Positions 8,471 to 18,665 of a DNA stretch of 64,000 nt are shown piece by piece. Within the stretch, counting starts at the first letter, position 1. Every line of letters starts with the position of its first letter. Origin of the DNA: Hyphomicrobiales bacterium (GTDB lineage Bacteria > Pseudomonadota > Alphaproteobacteria > Rhizobiales > Beijerinckiaceae); NCBI GenBank assembly GCA_017302635.1, contig JAFLCX010000001.1:992001-1056000 (forward strand), given 5' to 3'. Under the pieces are notes generated by a model, which had not been told where the DNA came from, did not search any database, and was given only the letters and a program-made list of their open reading frames with translations. A program made the position numbers and the translations under genes.

Positions 8471-9218
8471 GGTAGTGTCTCAGTTTGCCTCAGCATCTCC
8501 GGTTGCAAAACTTGCCGTTAATGAAAAAGTGACCCATCCACAATGGGTTATGCGGCATGCCGCTTTTTATAAGGCCCGCGTGTTTTCGGCTGATACGCCG
8601 CGTCAAGCTCGTTCAGGATCATATCCCGCCCCAAAACAGTTTGTGAGAGACCTGCCTCCATCGCCGGGGTCACGCGAAGCATCTTGTGAATGCGGCACCA
8701 GTTGTAACGAAAGAAGCAGAGCGGAAGCGCATCACTGTGGTTTTCCAGTTTCTTTGAAAATTCATTCGTGAGGCGGGTGAACCGACGCACGGACATGCGC
8801 ATCGTGAGGTTCTGGCGCTCGATATAGGAAGTGCTCACGTCCGGTTTGACGGGGTTGCCAACAATGCGGTTCTTCTTGATGCCCGTGCATTCGGCTGGGC
8901 TTTAGCGCCCTTTGGCGCGTTGCCGTAGATTTTCACAAGCTGCGCATAATCCACGTCGATGCCGAACGCTTCTTGAACGGCGCTCAGGCAAGCGCCGTGT
9001 CCGTCCGTGGTCAGCTGGACACGGTTGGCAAGGCGCCATTGCAGGTCGCCCATAAACTCCGCCGCGTTTTCAGCGTCACGCCCACCAACGAGCCACGAGA
9101 CAATCAGCTTGCTATCCGCATCCACGTCCACACATCGCCAGCGCCATCCGGAGCGAATTTTGCGATCGCGATATTCAAATGTGGCAAAATTGTGACATGT
9201 TCGTTTGGCATTTACCAA
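8471..9218 (-). mobile_element. Decayed IS1-like insertion sequence fragment
   Basis: The left boundary reads GGTAGTGTCTCAGTTTGCC and coincides with truncation of the YbaK-like gene. Inside lie pieces of one DDE transposase in several frames. No inverted copy of the terminal sequence is visible to the right (checked to about 9480), and the 5' part of the transposase is absent. The element is therefore truncated and immobile. Its right limit is approximate. Confidence 0.7.
8548..9218 (-). pseudogene. IS1-like DDE transposase, frameshifted and 5'-truncated
   Basis: Fragments in order are APDGAGDVWTW (third frame, near 9150), DADSKLIVSWLVGGRDAENA through VDYAQLVKIYG (frame of 9218-8835), then ECTGIKKNRIVGNP and STSYIERQNLTMRMSVRRF through KMLRVTPAMEAGL (frame ending at 8548). 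These are contiguous blocks of IS1-like transposases of about 300 residues. At least two frameshifts (near 9140 and 8900) separate them, and the N-terminal DNA-binding part is missing. Confidence 0.75.
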
Positions 9219-9462
9219 TGATTAGGAAATGTGGCGCCCGCTATAGCTAACGCCCCGTTAACATGGTTAGAATTTCTGGTTGCGCGTGGATGAACAGGAC
9301 GTTCATGTTGCTCCTCACGGCTGGAGCGACCTCGTTTCCTTTCACGATCGGGCATGGTGCGGGGGCGCGCCGCTGTATTGAGCCCTGAGGAACGAGAAGC
9401 GATCGACATCCCGCAGAGGCAGCGGCGGAGTTTGTCGAGCATTCGTTGGCTGGGAGTTTTCG
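9219..9462. other. Non-coding stretch before the autotransporter gene
   Basis: No coding frame with recognisable content was found on either strand. The open frames here have no family resemblance and arise opposite or beside the insertion-sequence scar. It presumably contains the promoter of the downstream gene; no convincing -35/-10 pair was identified. Confidence 0.4.
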
Positions 9463-12400
9463 ATGGTTGTTCGCCGCGCGGGTCACGCCTGTTCGCCACC
9501 GGTTCCCCCGACTTCGTTCTTCCCCCCGCGCCGGAGCTTGAGCGCGTTGCGCGCTTCCACCGCCATGACCGGCGGCGTGATCGCAGCGATGCTGGTGTTT
9601 CAGCCGGCGCCGGCTCAAGCGCAGGGTACCAACACCTGGATTGGAACGGACGGAAACTGGAACAACACCGCCAACTGGTCACTGGGCACCGTGCCCTATC
9701 AGGGCGACGACGTTGTCATTTCCACCTTCACGAACAACCCGCCGGCACCGGTCTTCCAAGCCTTCTCGAAGAGCGTGACGATCAACCTGCCGTTGGCCGG
9801 CATTCCGCAGGGCGGCAACGTCGCGGCCGATACCGTGACGTTCAACCGGGGCGCTGGTAATTCCGGGCTCGCCCAATGGCTCGTGACCAATCGCTTCGAA
9901 CTTCAGAGTGGACGTTTCGAACTCAACTCCGACAACATCACGCCAAAGCACAACGTCGCTCTGGGCGCGACCGACTTCCTGATCGGCACGGAGGGCGTCT
10001 TCAACAACCGTGGTTCCATGACCGCGTCAAAGTCGCCCCACGATGGGGACGGCCTCACGAACTTCGGTGCTTTCTTCAACAACAGCGGCGCCAGCATCAG
10101 GGGCGTGGTGGTCAACCGCGCGGGTTTTGCGGCTGCTGATGGCTCGGTGGGAGAACCGATCTTCGGGCCACAAGCTGACCGGCGGCAGTTCTACAATGCC
10201 GGCAGCATATCCGGTGGCGTATTGCGGACCGGTCAGATGCCGATCTTCGCCGTCAACAATGACGGCTATTTCTGGAACGTCGCCCTTGCAGGCCAGATTT
10301 ACGGCGGCGTGCAGAATGCCGGCGGCTATTTCCGCAACGAGTACATTGTGAAGGGAGACATCTTCGTCTCCGGCGGCACGTTCGTGAACGGCTCGTACTT
10401 CGATGCGCAGCAGGACTTCCAGGGCATCATCGACAACGGCATCGTCAACGGCCAGCCGGTCGCCTCGAAGCTGACCGTCGGCCCCGGCGGGACCTTCATC
10501 AACCGGCGCGGCGACATCAGGATCGCGGTCGACAATCAGGGCACGTTCACGAACTACGACGGCATCAGCGCCAACGTGGTGTCGAGCGGCACGTTCAACA
10601 GCGTCGCGGCCCCGGACGGAAGTCTCGGCGGCGGCGCTCCCACAATCACCGGCACCCTCGATGTCAATGGCGGCACATTCACGAACAAGGGCACCATCTA
10701 TGGCCTTGTGACCGTCAACGCCGGCACTTTCGCCAACGAGGGCAACGTCAACGGCATCAATGTGGCAGCCGGCGGCGTCGCCACCAACAGCGGCACGACC
10801 TCGCAGGCGCTCTCGTCACCCGGCGGTGCCCCGGCGGCCATCAATGTCAGCGGTCAGTTCCGAAACCTGTCCGGAGGCCGGATCGGCACGCAGGATTTCA
10901 TCCAGTACGCCTTCAACGACCGCCCCACATTCGTCAGCGTCACAGCCGGCGGCGCGTTCCTGAACGAAGCGGGCGGCATCGTCCGCAGCAGCGTATTCAG
11001 CCAGGGCAAGACCACCGGAAATGCGCTGAACGGCAACTTCGGCACGATCCAGGGTGATCTGACGGTCAATGGCGGGGAATTCATCCAGTCCGGGACGCTG
11101 GAGGGCAGCGCCAAAGTGGATGCCACAGCCACGCTGATCTTCGGCGGTCGGCTCAACGGCGTGAACAGCGACGGCAACCTTGCCGCAAACCTGCGCATCG
11201 GGCTCAGCACATTTTCCAACGACGGCGCCGTCGTGTTTGACGGCCAGTCTCGCGATACCGTTGTCCTCGGCCGGATCTTTGGCACGGGCACAGTCGAGAA
11301 TCGTGGTGGCGGCCTGAGCGGCGGTGTCACCTTTCACGCGGAACAGACCTACACCGGCAAGACCATGGTCACTGGCGGGTTCCTGGCATTCAACAAGGGC
11401 TATGGTTCAACTGTCTTCGAGGTGAGTGGCGGGGCATCCATTGTATTCAACAATGCGGCCAACACCTTCTTCAGCGGCGCCGTCACAGGCGCGGGCAACT
11501 TCATCAAGGGCGGCAGCGGCACGATGACCGTCGACTCGGTCCTGGCCAATACCGGCGCCGTAGCCGTGAGCGGCGGCACGCTTCAGTTCGGTGCGAATGG
11601 CGGCATGGCGACGACAGCGGTGCTGGAGACCCAACAAACCGGAACCGCCAATCTCGGTGCCGGGAACAGGACAGTCGGCGGCCTGCGCGGCCAGTCCGGC
11701 GAGATCAGCGGCACAGGCCAGATCACGATCAACTCGGCCGCCAACACCGTCAGCCAGTATTCGGGCGTCATCAGCGGCGCAGGCCGTACCGTTATCAAAT
11801 CCGGCGCCGGCACGCAGGAATTCTACGGTGCGAACACCTATTCGGGCGGCACCACCATTAGCGGCGGCGTACTGAAGGTCGGCTCCTCCGCTGCGCTTGG
11901 CACGGGCGGCGTGACGGTCGAGGCCGGGGCCAATCTCGAACTCGGGACCATCGGCAACCAGGCAGGAGCCGACTTCACCTTCGACAAGGTCGTCACCGGC
12001 GCAGGCGGGTTGATCAAGACCAATTCGAACACCGTGACGCTGACGGGCGTGAATACCTATACCGGCGACACCTATGTGCGCGAGGGCACACTGAGACTCG
12101 GCGGCACGGGGAAGATTGCCCTTGCCTCGAAGATCGTGGTCAGCAGCGGCGCGAAGTTCGACATTGGCAACACCTCGTTCGAGACCAATACGCTGACCAA
12201 CCTGGGCGGCGATCTGGTCGGCGGCGGCGGCACGCTGACGCTCAATTTCACAACGCCCGAGACCTATCGCGGCACAATCAGCGATGGCGTGGGCCAGGGC
12301 GATACCTTCCGCCTTGCGCTCACCGGCGGCACGCTGACGCTCTCCGGCAACAACAGCTTCACCGGCGGCATTGTCATTTCCGGCCATGGCACGAAGCTAA

Positions 12401-15117
12401 TCCTCGATCACAACAACGCGGCCGGCGGCATCAACAACAAGATCTACACGCAAGGCACAGTCATCACCTACAATAACGGCGTGAACAACGCGGCGGGCAT
12501 CGTCATCTCGTCCAACACGACGCAGCTTGAGGTGAACGGCACAGACAGTGCCCAGCAATCCGGCATCATTTCGGAAGACCAGGCCGGCAGGCCGCTTGAG
12601 AAGATCGGCATCGGCACGCTGATCCTCGGCAACGGAATGGCCAACCCGCAGAACACCTTTTCGGGCGCGTTCACGCTTAGCGCCGGCACGGTGGCGATCC
12701 AGAGCACCCGCAACCTCGGCAGCGACACGGCCACAAACCGCCTGATCTTCAATGGCGGCACGCTGGACACCGGCAACAATGTCATTGGGATGTCGCGGCC
12801 GTTCACAGTCAATGCGGCCGGCGGCACGGTCAACCACGCCCAGGCTCTCATCTTCCAGGGCGATGGCAATGTCTTCACCGGCCGGCTGGCCAAGAGGGGA
12901 GCCGGCGTTCTGGTGCTGACCGGAACAAGCACGGGCGCAGGCGGCATCCTTGTCGATGAGGGCACGCTGTCGCTCGGCGCGAACAGCTCCGCCGGCACAG
13001 GCACCATCACCATGAATGGCGGCACGAGGCTGAGGGGCCGCACAGACGGGATGAACATCGCCAACAATATTGCAATTCAGGGCAAGGGCGGCATCACGCT
13101 CGAGCGTGAATTCGCGGGGGTGAACTACACGCTTTCCGGCAATATTTCGGGCAATTCAACCGGCAGCAGCTTGCAGAAGACGCAGGACGGGACGATCAAT
13201 CTGACCGGCAACAACACCTTCCAGGGCGGCGTGACACTATCGGCCGGCACACTGGGCGTCGGTTCGAACACGGCGCTCGGCACCGGCGCGCTCTCCGCGC
13301 AGATTGGCACGACCCTGAAGGCTTTCGGCAATGTCAGCCTCGCCAACCCCATCGTCATCACGCAGGGCATGGCGGCCACAAACCAGTTCACGGTCGACAC
13401 CAACGGCTTCAACATGACGCTGAGCGGCGTGATATCGACGAACGTGCCGACAACGGAACTCGCTCAGCCCGGCCTGACCAAGAACGGTGCCGGCAATCTC
13501 ACGCTCACGGGCACCAACACCTATCGCGGCGCGACCATCGTCAATGCCGGCACGCTGATCGTGAACGGCTCCATTGCCAATACGTCGAGCGTCACCATTG
13601 CCAACGGCGCAAAGCTGGGCGGCAACGCGGCGATTCCGAACCTGACGGTGCAATCCGGCGCGACGCTCTCGCCCGGCAATTCGATCGGCACCACCAATAT
13701 CGCCGGCAACCTGACGCTGAATGCCGGCTCGACCACTGTGATCGAGATCCAGCAGTCGCAATCTGATCGTGTCGTTGTCGGTGGTACAGCCCAGATCAAC
13801 GGCACGCTCCAGCTTGTCGCGCTGGGTGGGCCCTATGTCTTCTCGTCACCCTACACGATCATCACCAGCGGCGGCGCACGCACCGGCACATTCACCACCG
13901 TCACCACCGACTCGGCTTTCGGCGTGGGTGTGACGTCGACCGTGTCGTATGGCGCCAATAATGTGCAGGTGGTGCTCAATCCCTTGCAGTCCATCAGCCC
14001 GCTGCTCCCCAGCCCCCGGAACGTTCTTGCGGTGGCGTCCGGCATGGACCGCGCGGTGGCGGCGGGTGCCAATCCTTCGGCGTTCTTCAATATCTACAAC
14101 CTGCCGACGCGCGACGCGCTGGCCGCGGCGGTCAACACGCTGTCCGGCGAAGTTCATACATCGGTCAACGCGATCGGTGTGCAGGCCTCCGACCAGTTCA
14201 TGCGCGTGATGCTCGACCCGACCAATATCGGGCGCAATGGCGGACTTGCGGCAGGCGCGATGTCGCAAGGCAAGATCAATATCTGGGGTGCAGCCTTCAG
14301 CCAGACGGGCCGCAACAGCGGAGAACCCGGCACCATCGGATCGTCGCGCCGCTCCGTCTCGGATTGGAACATGGCCTTCGGTGCCGATATGCGCGTTCAC
14401 GACAGCACCATCCTTGGCCTCGCGGTCGCCGGGGGGCAGGCCACCTCTTCCACCGCCAACAATCTTGGCACGGCCAAGGCCAATGTCTTCCAGGTCGGCC
14501 TCAGCAGCATGAGCCGCTTTGGCAATGTCTCTGTGAATCTGGCCGGTTCTTACTCGCTCATCGACGCGGACACCGATCGCGTGGTTCCTACCCTCAGCGG
14601 CAGCAACATCAAGGCGAGCTATCAGGCGCATGTTTGGAGCGGACGGGCCGAAGCTGCCTATACCGCGTTGCGTGTCGCGAATATCAGCGTGTCGCCCTTC
14701 GTGGCGGTCCAGGCGCAAGGCGTGCGCACTCCGGGCTTCGTCGAGAAGGTTAATGGCGGCGTGGCAGCTTTCTCGGTTGCCGCCTCGGGCAACACAAACG
14801 CCACGGTCCGCTCGGAATTGGGCTTCAGGATCGACCTTGCCTCTTTCGGAGCGAATGATCAGGTCAGCCTTTTTGCCCGCGCCGCCTGGGCGCATTACTT
14901 CACGCGAGACTCCGCGTTCTCCGGCTCGCTGTCGGGACTTGCCGGTTCAGCCTACACCGTCAGGGGTGCGCGCCCCGCCAATGACAGTGCCCTGCTCGGC
15001 CTGGGTGCGGATGTCAAGATCGGCCCCAGCATGACCTTTGGTGGCACGCTCAATTCCGAACTTTCCGCCCGCCAACGGACATTCGGTGGCTCCGCCAAGT
15101 TCCGTATGGCTTTCTGA
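9463..15117 (+). CDS. Giant autotransporter adhesin-like protein
   Basis: At 1884 residues this is a type Va secreted protein. An extended signal region (1-54) ends at PAPAQAQ. The long Gly/Asn/Thr-rich passenger carries autotransporter-associated beta-strand repeats: TYTGKT ~628, TYSGGT ~791, TYTGDT ~864, SFTGGI ~964, TFSGAF ~1064, TFQGGV ~1251, TYRGAT ~1352. The passenger closes with LSPGNSIGT near 1406. A C-terminal beta-barrel (~1600-1884) ends in Phe, as outer-membrane barrels do. The ATG at 9463 follows GGGAG; a shorter start at 9565 is possible. The passenger probably forms a beta-helix involved in adhesion or biofilm. It starts just past the IS scar. Confidence 0.9.
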   Translation: MVVRRAGHACSPPVPPTSFFPPRRSLSALRASTAMTGGVIAAMLVFQPAPAQAQGTNTWIGTDGNWNNTANWSLGTVPYQGDDVVISTFTNNPPAPVFQAFSKSVTINLPLAGIPQGGNVAADTVTFNRGAGNSGLAQWLVTNRFELQSGRFELNSDNITPKHNVALGATDFLIGTEGVFNNRGSMTASKSPHDGDGLTNFGAFFNNSGASIRGVVVNRAGFAAADGSVGEPIFGPQADRRQFYNAGSISGGVLRTGQMPIFAVNNDGYFWNVALAGQIYGGVQNAGGYFRNEYIVKGDIFVSGGTFVNGSYFDAQQDFQGIIDNGIVNGQPVASKLTVGPGGTFINRRGDIRIAVDNQGTFTNYDGISANVVSSGTFNSVAAPDGSLGGGAPTITGTLDVNGGTFTNKGTIYGLVTVNAGTFANEGNVNGINVAAGGVATNSGTTSQALSSPGGAPAAINVSGQFRNLSGGRIGTQDFIQYAFNDRPTFVSVTAGGAFLNEAGGIVRSSVFSQGKTTGNALNGNFGTIQGDLTVNGGEFIQSGTLEGSAKVDATATLIFGGRLNGVNSDGNLAANLRIGLSTFSNDGAVVFDGQSRDTVVLGRIFGTGTVENRGGGLSGGVTFHAEQTYTGKTMVTGGFLAFNKGYGSTVFEVSGGASIVFNNAANTFFSGAVTGAGNFIKGGSGTMTVDSVLANTGAVAVSGGTLQFGANGGMATTAVLETQQTGTANLGAGNRTVGGLRGQSGEISGTGQITINSAANTVSQYSGVISGAGRTVIKSGAGTQEFYGANTYSGGTTISGGVLKVGSSAALGTGGVTVEAGANLELGTIGNQAGADFTFDKVVTGAGGLIKTNSNTVTLTGVNTYTGDTYVREGTLRLGGTGKIALASKIVVSSGAKFDIGNTSFETNTLTNLGGDLVGGGGTLTLNFTTPETYRGTISDGVGQGDTFRLALTGGTLTLSGNNSFTGGIVISGHGTKLILDHNNAAGGINNKIYTQGTVITYNNGVNNAAGIVISSNTTQLEVNGTDSAQQSGIISEDQAGRPLEKIGIGTLILGNGMANPQNTFSGAFTLSAGTVAIQSTRNLGSDTATNRLIFNGGTLDTGNNVIGMSRPFTVNAAGGTVNHAQALIFQGDGNVFTGRLAKRGAGVLVLTGTSTGAGGILVDEGTLSLGANSSAGTGTITMNGGTRLRGRTDGMNIANNIAIQGKGGITLEREFAGVNYTLSGNISGNSTGSSLQKTQDGTINLTGNNTFQGGVTLSAGTLGVGSNTALGTGALSAQIGTTLKAFGNVSLANPIVITQGMAATNQFTVDTNGFNMTLSGVISTNVPTTELAQPGLTKNGAGNLTLTGTNTYRGATIVNAGTLIVNGSIANTSSVTIANGAKLGGNAAIPNLTVQSGATLSPGNSIGTTNIAGNLTLNAGSTTVIEIQQSQSDRVVVGGTAQINGTLQLVALGGPYVFSSPYTIITSGGARTGTFTTVTTDSAFGVGVTSTVSYGANNVQVVLNPLQSISPLLPSPRNVLAVASGMDRAVAAGANPSAFFNIYNLPTRDALAAAVNTLSGEVHTSVNAIGVQASDQFMRVMLDPTNIGRNGGLAAGAMSQGKINIWGAAFSQTGRNSGEPGTIGSSRRSVSDWNMAFGADMRVHDSTILGLAVAGGQATSSTANNLGTAKANVFQVGLSSMSRFGNVSVNLAGSYSLIDADTDRVVPTLSGSNIKASYQAHVWSGRAEAAYTALRVANISVSPFVAVQAQGVRTPGFVEKVNGGVAAFSVAASGNTNATVRSELGFRIDLASFGANDQVSLFARAAWAHYFTRDSAFSGSLSGLAGSAYTVRGARPANDSALLGLGADVKIGPSMTFGGTLNSELSARQRTFGGSAKFRMAF

Positions 15118-15143
15118 GGGGGCAATCTGAAAGGCTGGGTTCG

Positions 15144-16028
15144 TCAGCGCCGCTGGAGTGTCGGATCAAGGCGGTCACGCAGCCAGTCTCCGAGAATGCT
15201 GACCGAGAGTGTCATCAGGAAGATGACCAATCCGGGAAAAACAGCGATCCACCAGGCATTGATGAGATGCGCTCGCCCCGCGCCCAGCATCTGCCCGAGG
15301 CTCGTGAGCGGCGGCTGAACGCCAAGCCCGAGAAAGGACAGCGAGGCTTCCAGCAGGATGGTCACCGGGAAGTTCAGAGTGAAGCTCACGATGATTGCGC
15401 TCGCGATATTGGGAAGAATGTGGCGGGCATAGATGCGGATCGGTGGTGCGCCGAGCGAACGCACCGCCACGGCATAGCCGTGGCTTGTGGCCGAAAGCAC
15501 CATCCCGCGCACCAGACGCGCATATTGTTCCCAGCCATGAATGCCGATCAGCAGGATGAACAGCACGAAGCTGTTACCGAAAAACGCGAGCACGGCCAGG
15601 GCCAGCAGCATGAAAGGCAGGGCCGCCTGCGCATCCACCAGCATCATCAGGGCTTCATCGATCCAGCCCCGAAAATGCGCAGCGATGAAGCCCAGAACCG
15701 TGCCCAGCACGCAGCCGATCACGGTGCCCGCCACGGCCACCATCATGCTGAAGCGAATGGCATAGATCAGACGGCTCAGGATATCGCGGCCAAGCTCGTC
15801 CGTGCCGAGCCAATAGCGCGCGGAACCGCCCGCAAAGACCGGCGGCTGCAATCGCGCCGAGAGGTTCTGAGTGGTGTAATGGTAGGGCGCGATCACCTCA
15901 CACAGGAGGCAGATCAGCAAGATGGCAATGAAAAAGCCCATCGAAAGCCAGACCAGAAGGGGCGTATGCCGCAGGTTCAGCCGGTCCAGAAGCCCGCGTT
16001 GCGGCGCATGTGCCTTGAACTCGCTCAT
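15144..16028 (-). CDS. ABC transporter permease, DppC/OppC type
   Basis: This 294-residue inner-membrane protein has the N-terminal OppC helix, then YWLGTDELGRDILSRLIYAIR, the signature that precedes the transport domain of peptide/nickel-type permeases. The EAA-like loop is EASLSFLGLGVQPP. It is last in the importer operon and overlaps the DppB-like gene by 4 bp. Confidence 0.9.
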   Translation of the reverse strand: MSEFKAHAPQRGLLDRLNLRHTPLLVWLSMGFFIAILLICLLCEVIAPYHYTTQNLSARLQPPVFAGGSARYWLGTDELGRDILSRLIYAIRFSMMVAVAGTVIGCVLGTVLGFIAAHFRGWIDEALMMLVDAQAALPFMLLALAVLAFFGNSFVLFILLIGIHGWEQYARLVRGMVLSATSHGYAVAVRSLGAPPIRIYARHILPNIASAIIVSFTLNFPVTILLEASLSFLGLGVQPPLTSLGQMLGAGRAHLINAWWIAVFPGLVIFLMTLSVSILGDWLRDRLDPTLQRR

Positions 16029-16963
16029 GCTTTGTCCTGTCCGCTGCCGCCGGTGCGCATGCGTGGGTCGATCCAGCCATAGAGAAGGTCAACCAGAAAA
16101 TTTGCTGCGACCATGGTGAAGGCGACCATGAGCAGGATGGCCTGCACGATCGCAAGATCGCGGCTCGACACCGAGCTGACCAGCAAGCGCCCCACGCCGG
16201 GCCACGCAAAAACCGACTCGATCACGATCGCACCCGCCACCAGATCGCCGAGCCGGAAGCCGATGATGGTCACGATCGGAATGGCCGCATTCGGCAGGGC
16301 GTGCCAGCTGAATCGCCGCAGCGCTGGGACACCCTTGGCGCTCGCCGTGCGCATGTAGGGCTTCGAGAGCACTTCGAGCATCGAGGAGCGCGTAAAACGC
16401 GCAATCGAGCCGGCACCCGCCGTGCCGAGCGCGATTGTCGGCATCACCATATGCGCCCAGGTGCCGGCGCCGGAACTCGGCAGCCAGCGCAATTGCAACG
16501 AGAACAGCAGGATCAACAGGATGGCCAGAAAGAAATTCGGCATGGAAAAGCCGAAGACCGCGAAGGACATCGCAAACCGGTCAGCCGCGCGATTGCGATA
16601 GACCGCCGCGACCATGCCCAGCGGAATGCCAATCGCGAGGCTGAGTGCGAGTGAGGCAAGCCCCAGCTGCAATGTACGCGGCAAGGCCTGCGATACGGCC
16701 TCCACGGCATCGCGCTCGTCCTTGATCGAGATGCCGAGATCGCCATGCAGCACATTGACGAAATAGCTCAGATATTGCTCCCAGATCGGGCGATCGAACC
16801 CATAGCGCGCCCGGTAGTAATCGAGCGTCGCCGGATCAGGCGCATCGCCCAGCAGCAGTTCGACGGGGTCACCCGAAAGGCGCAGCACGACAAAGGCAAA
16901 GGTCACCACCAGCCACATCGTGATGATCGCGCGGAGCCCCTTGCGCAGAATGAAGTAACTCAT
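16025..16963 (-). CDS. ABC transporter permease, DppB/OppB type
   Basis: The 312-residue permease starts MSYFILRKGLRAI, the typical OppB N-terminus, and has the LRLSGDPVELLLGD periplasmic loop followed by five or six TM helices. The ATG at 16963 is preceded by GGAGG and overlaps the stop of the glycerophosphodiesterase gene (ATGA). The frame open further upstream belongs to the overlap, not to this protein. Confidence 0.9.
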   Translation of the reverse strand: MSYFILRKGLRAIITMWLVVTFAFVVLRLSGDPVELLLGDAPDPATLDYYRARYGFDRPIWEQYLSYFVNVLHGDLGISIKDERDAVEAVSQALPRTLQLGLASLALSLAIGIPLGMVAAVYRNRAADRFAMSFAVFGFSMPNFFLAILLILLFSLQLRWLPSSGAGTWAHMVMPTIALGTAGAGSIARFTRSSMLEVLSKPYMRTASAKGVPALRRFSWHALPNAAIPIVTIIGFRLGDLVAGAIVIESVFAWPGVGRLLVSSVSSRDLAIVQAILLMVAFTMVAANFLVDLLYGWIDPRMRTGGSGQDKA

Positions 16964-17688
16964 GAAGCTTGCCTCCCGGATGCTGGAAAAGAACGGGAGG
17001 CATCGAGAAGCCGCGGATCGTTGATGAGGATGCCTTCCGGCTCGAGTGCGAGAACCCGCTCCAGAGCAACGGGTTCGGTTTCGCCCGCATCTCCCCTCCC
17101 CGGCGCACCGAGCGTAATCCAAATCGGGCGGTGAAAGGTTTTGCGAAGTCTTGCCATACTGGCGGCATCCACATCCTGTTCCCAGAGCCGGATGAAGGCC
17201 CCGCCGCTCTCGACGAAAGGCGCGATCTCGGCTTCGGTCGCGAGCAACCCGAGTTGCGCCAATCCGGGCAGGAATGTCCTGGCCGTCCGGGATGCGGAAA
17301 GCGAACGCACGCCCATAACAATGTCCGTTTCTTCCATTTCCGCTTGAGCCAGGGCTTTTGCGATCGAGGAGAAAAACACCTCGGTCTCGGCCTTGCAATC
17401 CAGCAGCAGCGGGATGCGCCCGCGCGCCAGCGTCAGCAGTTGCGCCAGAGACAGCAGGCCAAGTGCTTTGAGTTCCTGTGCATCAAGGCTCGCGACCGCT
17501 TCAGCACGACCTTTCAATCGCGCGAGATCAGGATCATGGCAGCAGATCGGCACATGATCATGCGAGGGCCTGATATCGAACTCGACGACATCGGCATGCA
17601 GCGCGATCGCAACCTCGAGCGCTTCAGCCGAGTTCTCGACCGCGAGAGCGCTGGCCCCGCGATGGGCAATGACCAGCGGCTTTCTCAT
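16960..17688 (-). CDS. Glycerophosphodiester phosphodiesterase inside an ABC operon
   Basis: This 242-residue GDPD-family enzyme hydrolyses glycerophosphodiesters to sn-glycerol-3-phosphate and an alcohol. Visible catalytic elements are AHRGASALAVENS, VEFDIRPSHD and the metal/acid-base His in CCHDPDL. No signal peptide is seen, so it should be cytoplasmic, like UgpQ. It overlaps the ATPase gene before it and the permease gene after it by 4 bp each. Tight coupling to the importer suggests the transporter supplies its substrate (inference). Confidence 0.88.
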   Translation of the reverse strand: MRKPLVIAHRGASALAVENSAEALEVAIALHADVVEFDIRPSHDHVPICCHDPDLARLKGRAEAVASLDAQELKALGLLSLAQLLTLARGRIPLLLDCKAETEVFFSSIAKALAQAEMEETDIVMGVRSLSASRTARTFLPGLAQLGLLATEAEIAPFVESGGAFIRLWEQDVDAASMARLRKTFHRPIWITLGAPGRGDAGETEPVALERVLALEPEGILINDPRLLDASRSFPASGRQAS

Positions 17689-18665
17689 GCGGGAAAACTC
17701 CCGGCATGATGGCAGGCAACAGCGCTGCCATTCGGCATGGGCCGCAATGCCGGGTCTTGGGCGGCACAAAGCTCAGTCGCAAACCGGCAGCGGGTTCGAA
17801 AGCGACAGCCGCTCGGCAGGTTGACCGGGCTCGGTGGATCGCCTTCGAGCAAAATGCGTGCACGCCGGATCGTGGGATCGGGATTCGGAATCGCCGACAT
17901 CAGCGCTTGCGTGTAAGGGTGCTGGGGCGTGCTGAAGATCGCATCACGCGGTCCGATCTCGACAATCCGTCCGAGATACATGATGGCAACGCGCGTGCTG
18001 ATATGGCGCACGACTTTCATGTCATGCGAAATGAAGAGATAGGTCAGCCCCCGCTCGACCTGAAGATCGATCAGAAGGTTGATGATCTGCGCCTGAATCG
18101 AGACATCGAGTGAGGCAACAGCCTCGTCGCACACGAGCAATCGCGGGTTCATGATGAGTGCTCTGGCAATCACAACGCGCTGCTGCTGCCCGCCGGAAAT
18201 CTCGTGAGGGAACCGCCCGGCGATCGCGGCCGGGAGCTTCACGGCATCCATCATCTCGCCAACCTTCATGGCGCGGGATGGCAGGTCGCCGATCTCGTGG
18301 ATATCGAGCGGTTCGCCGATCTGCTCGCCGAGCGTGCGACGCGGATTGAGCGCGCCGTAAGCGTCCTGAAACACCATCTGCATGTCACGCCGTTGCGCAC
18401 GCCATGCATTGCTGCCCGGGCGAGCGGTCTTTTCTCCGTCGATCAGCACAGCTCCGGAGCTGGGCTCATCCATGCCGAGAAGAAGCCGACCGAGGGTCGA
18501 TTTTCCGCACCCGCTTTCACCGACAACACCGAGGGTCTCGCCGGTTTTCAGCTCGAAGCTCACACCATCGACTGCCTTGAGCACGTCGCGCTGGGCGAAG
18601 AGTCGGGTCTTCGGCTTCCGATAATGCCGCGTGAGATTTTCAGCTGAAAGCAAAGCCATGCTCAT
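17685..18665 (-). CDS. ABC transporter ATPase, DppF/OppF type
   Basis: The 326-residue ATPase has Walker A GESGCGKST, signature SGGQQQRV, Walker B LLVCDEAVASLD and the C-terminal oligopeptide-type extension with CRFRTRCRFA, whose cysteines are typical of the family (an iron-sulfur site in some members). It pairs with the DppD-like protein as a heterodimer. The start overlaps the dppD-like stop (18662-18665). Confidence 0.92.
   Translation of the reverse strand: MSMALLSAENLTRHYRKPKTRLFAQRDVLKAVDGVSFELKTGETLGVVGESGCGKSTLGRLLLGMDEPSSGAVLIDGEKTARPGSNAWRAQRRDMQMVFQDAYGALNPRRTLGEQIGEPLDIHEIGDLPSRAMKVGEMMDAVKLPAAIAGRFPHEISGGQQQRVVIARALIMNPRLLVCDEAVASLDVSIQAQIINLLIDLQVERGLTYLFISHDMKVVRHISTRVAIMYLGRIVEIGPRDAIFSTPQHPYTQALMSAIPNPDPTIRRARILLEGDPPSPVNLPSGCRFRTRCRFATELCAAQDPALRPMPNGSAVACHHAGSFPA

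Noticed and set aside
11407..12387. Long minus-strand open frames inside the autotransporter gene (also 13846-14895 and several shorter)
   Set aside because: They arise from the biased Gly/Asn/Thr codons of the repeats; products are repetitive and match no family.
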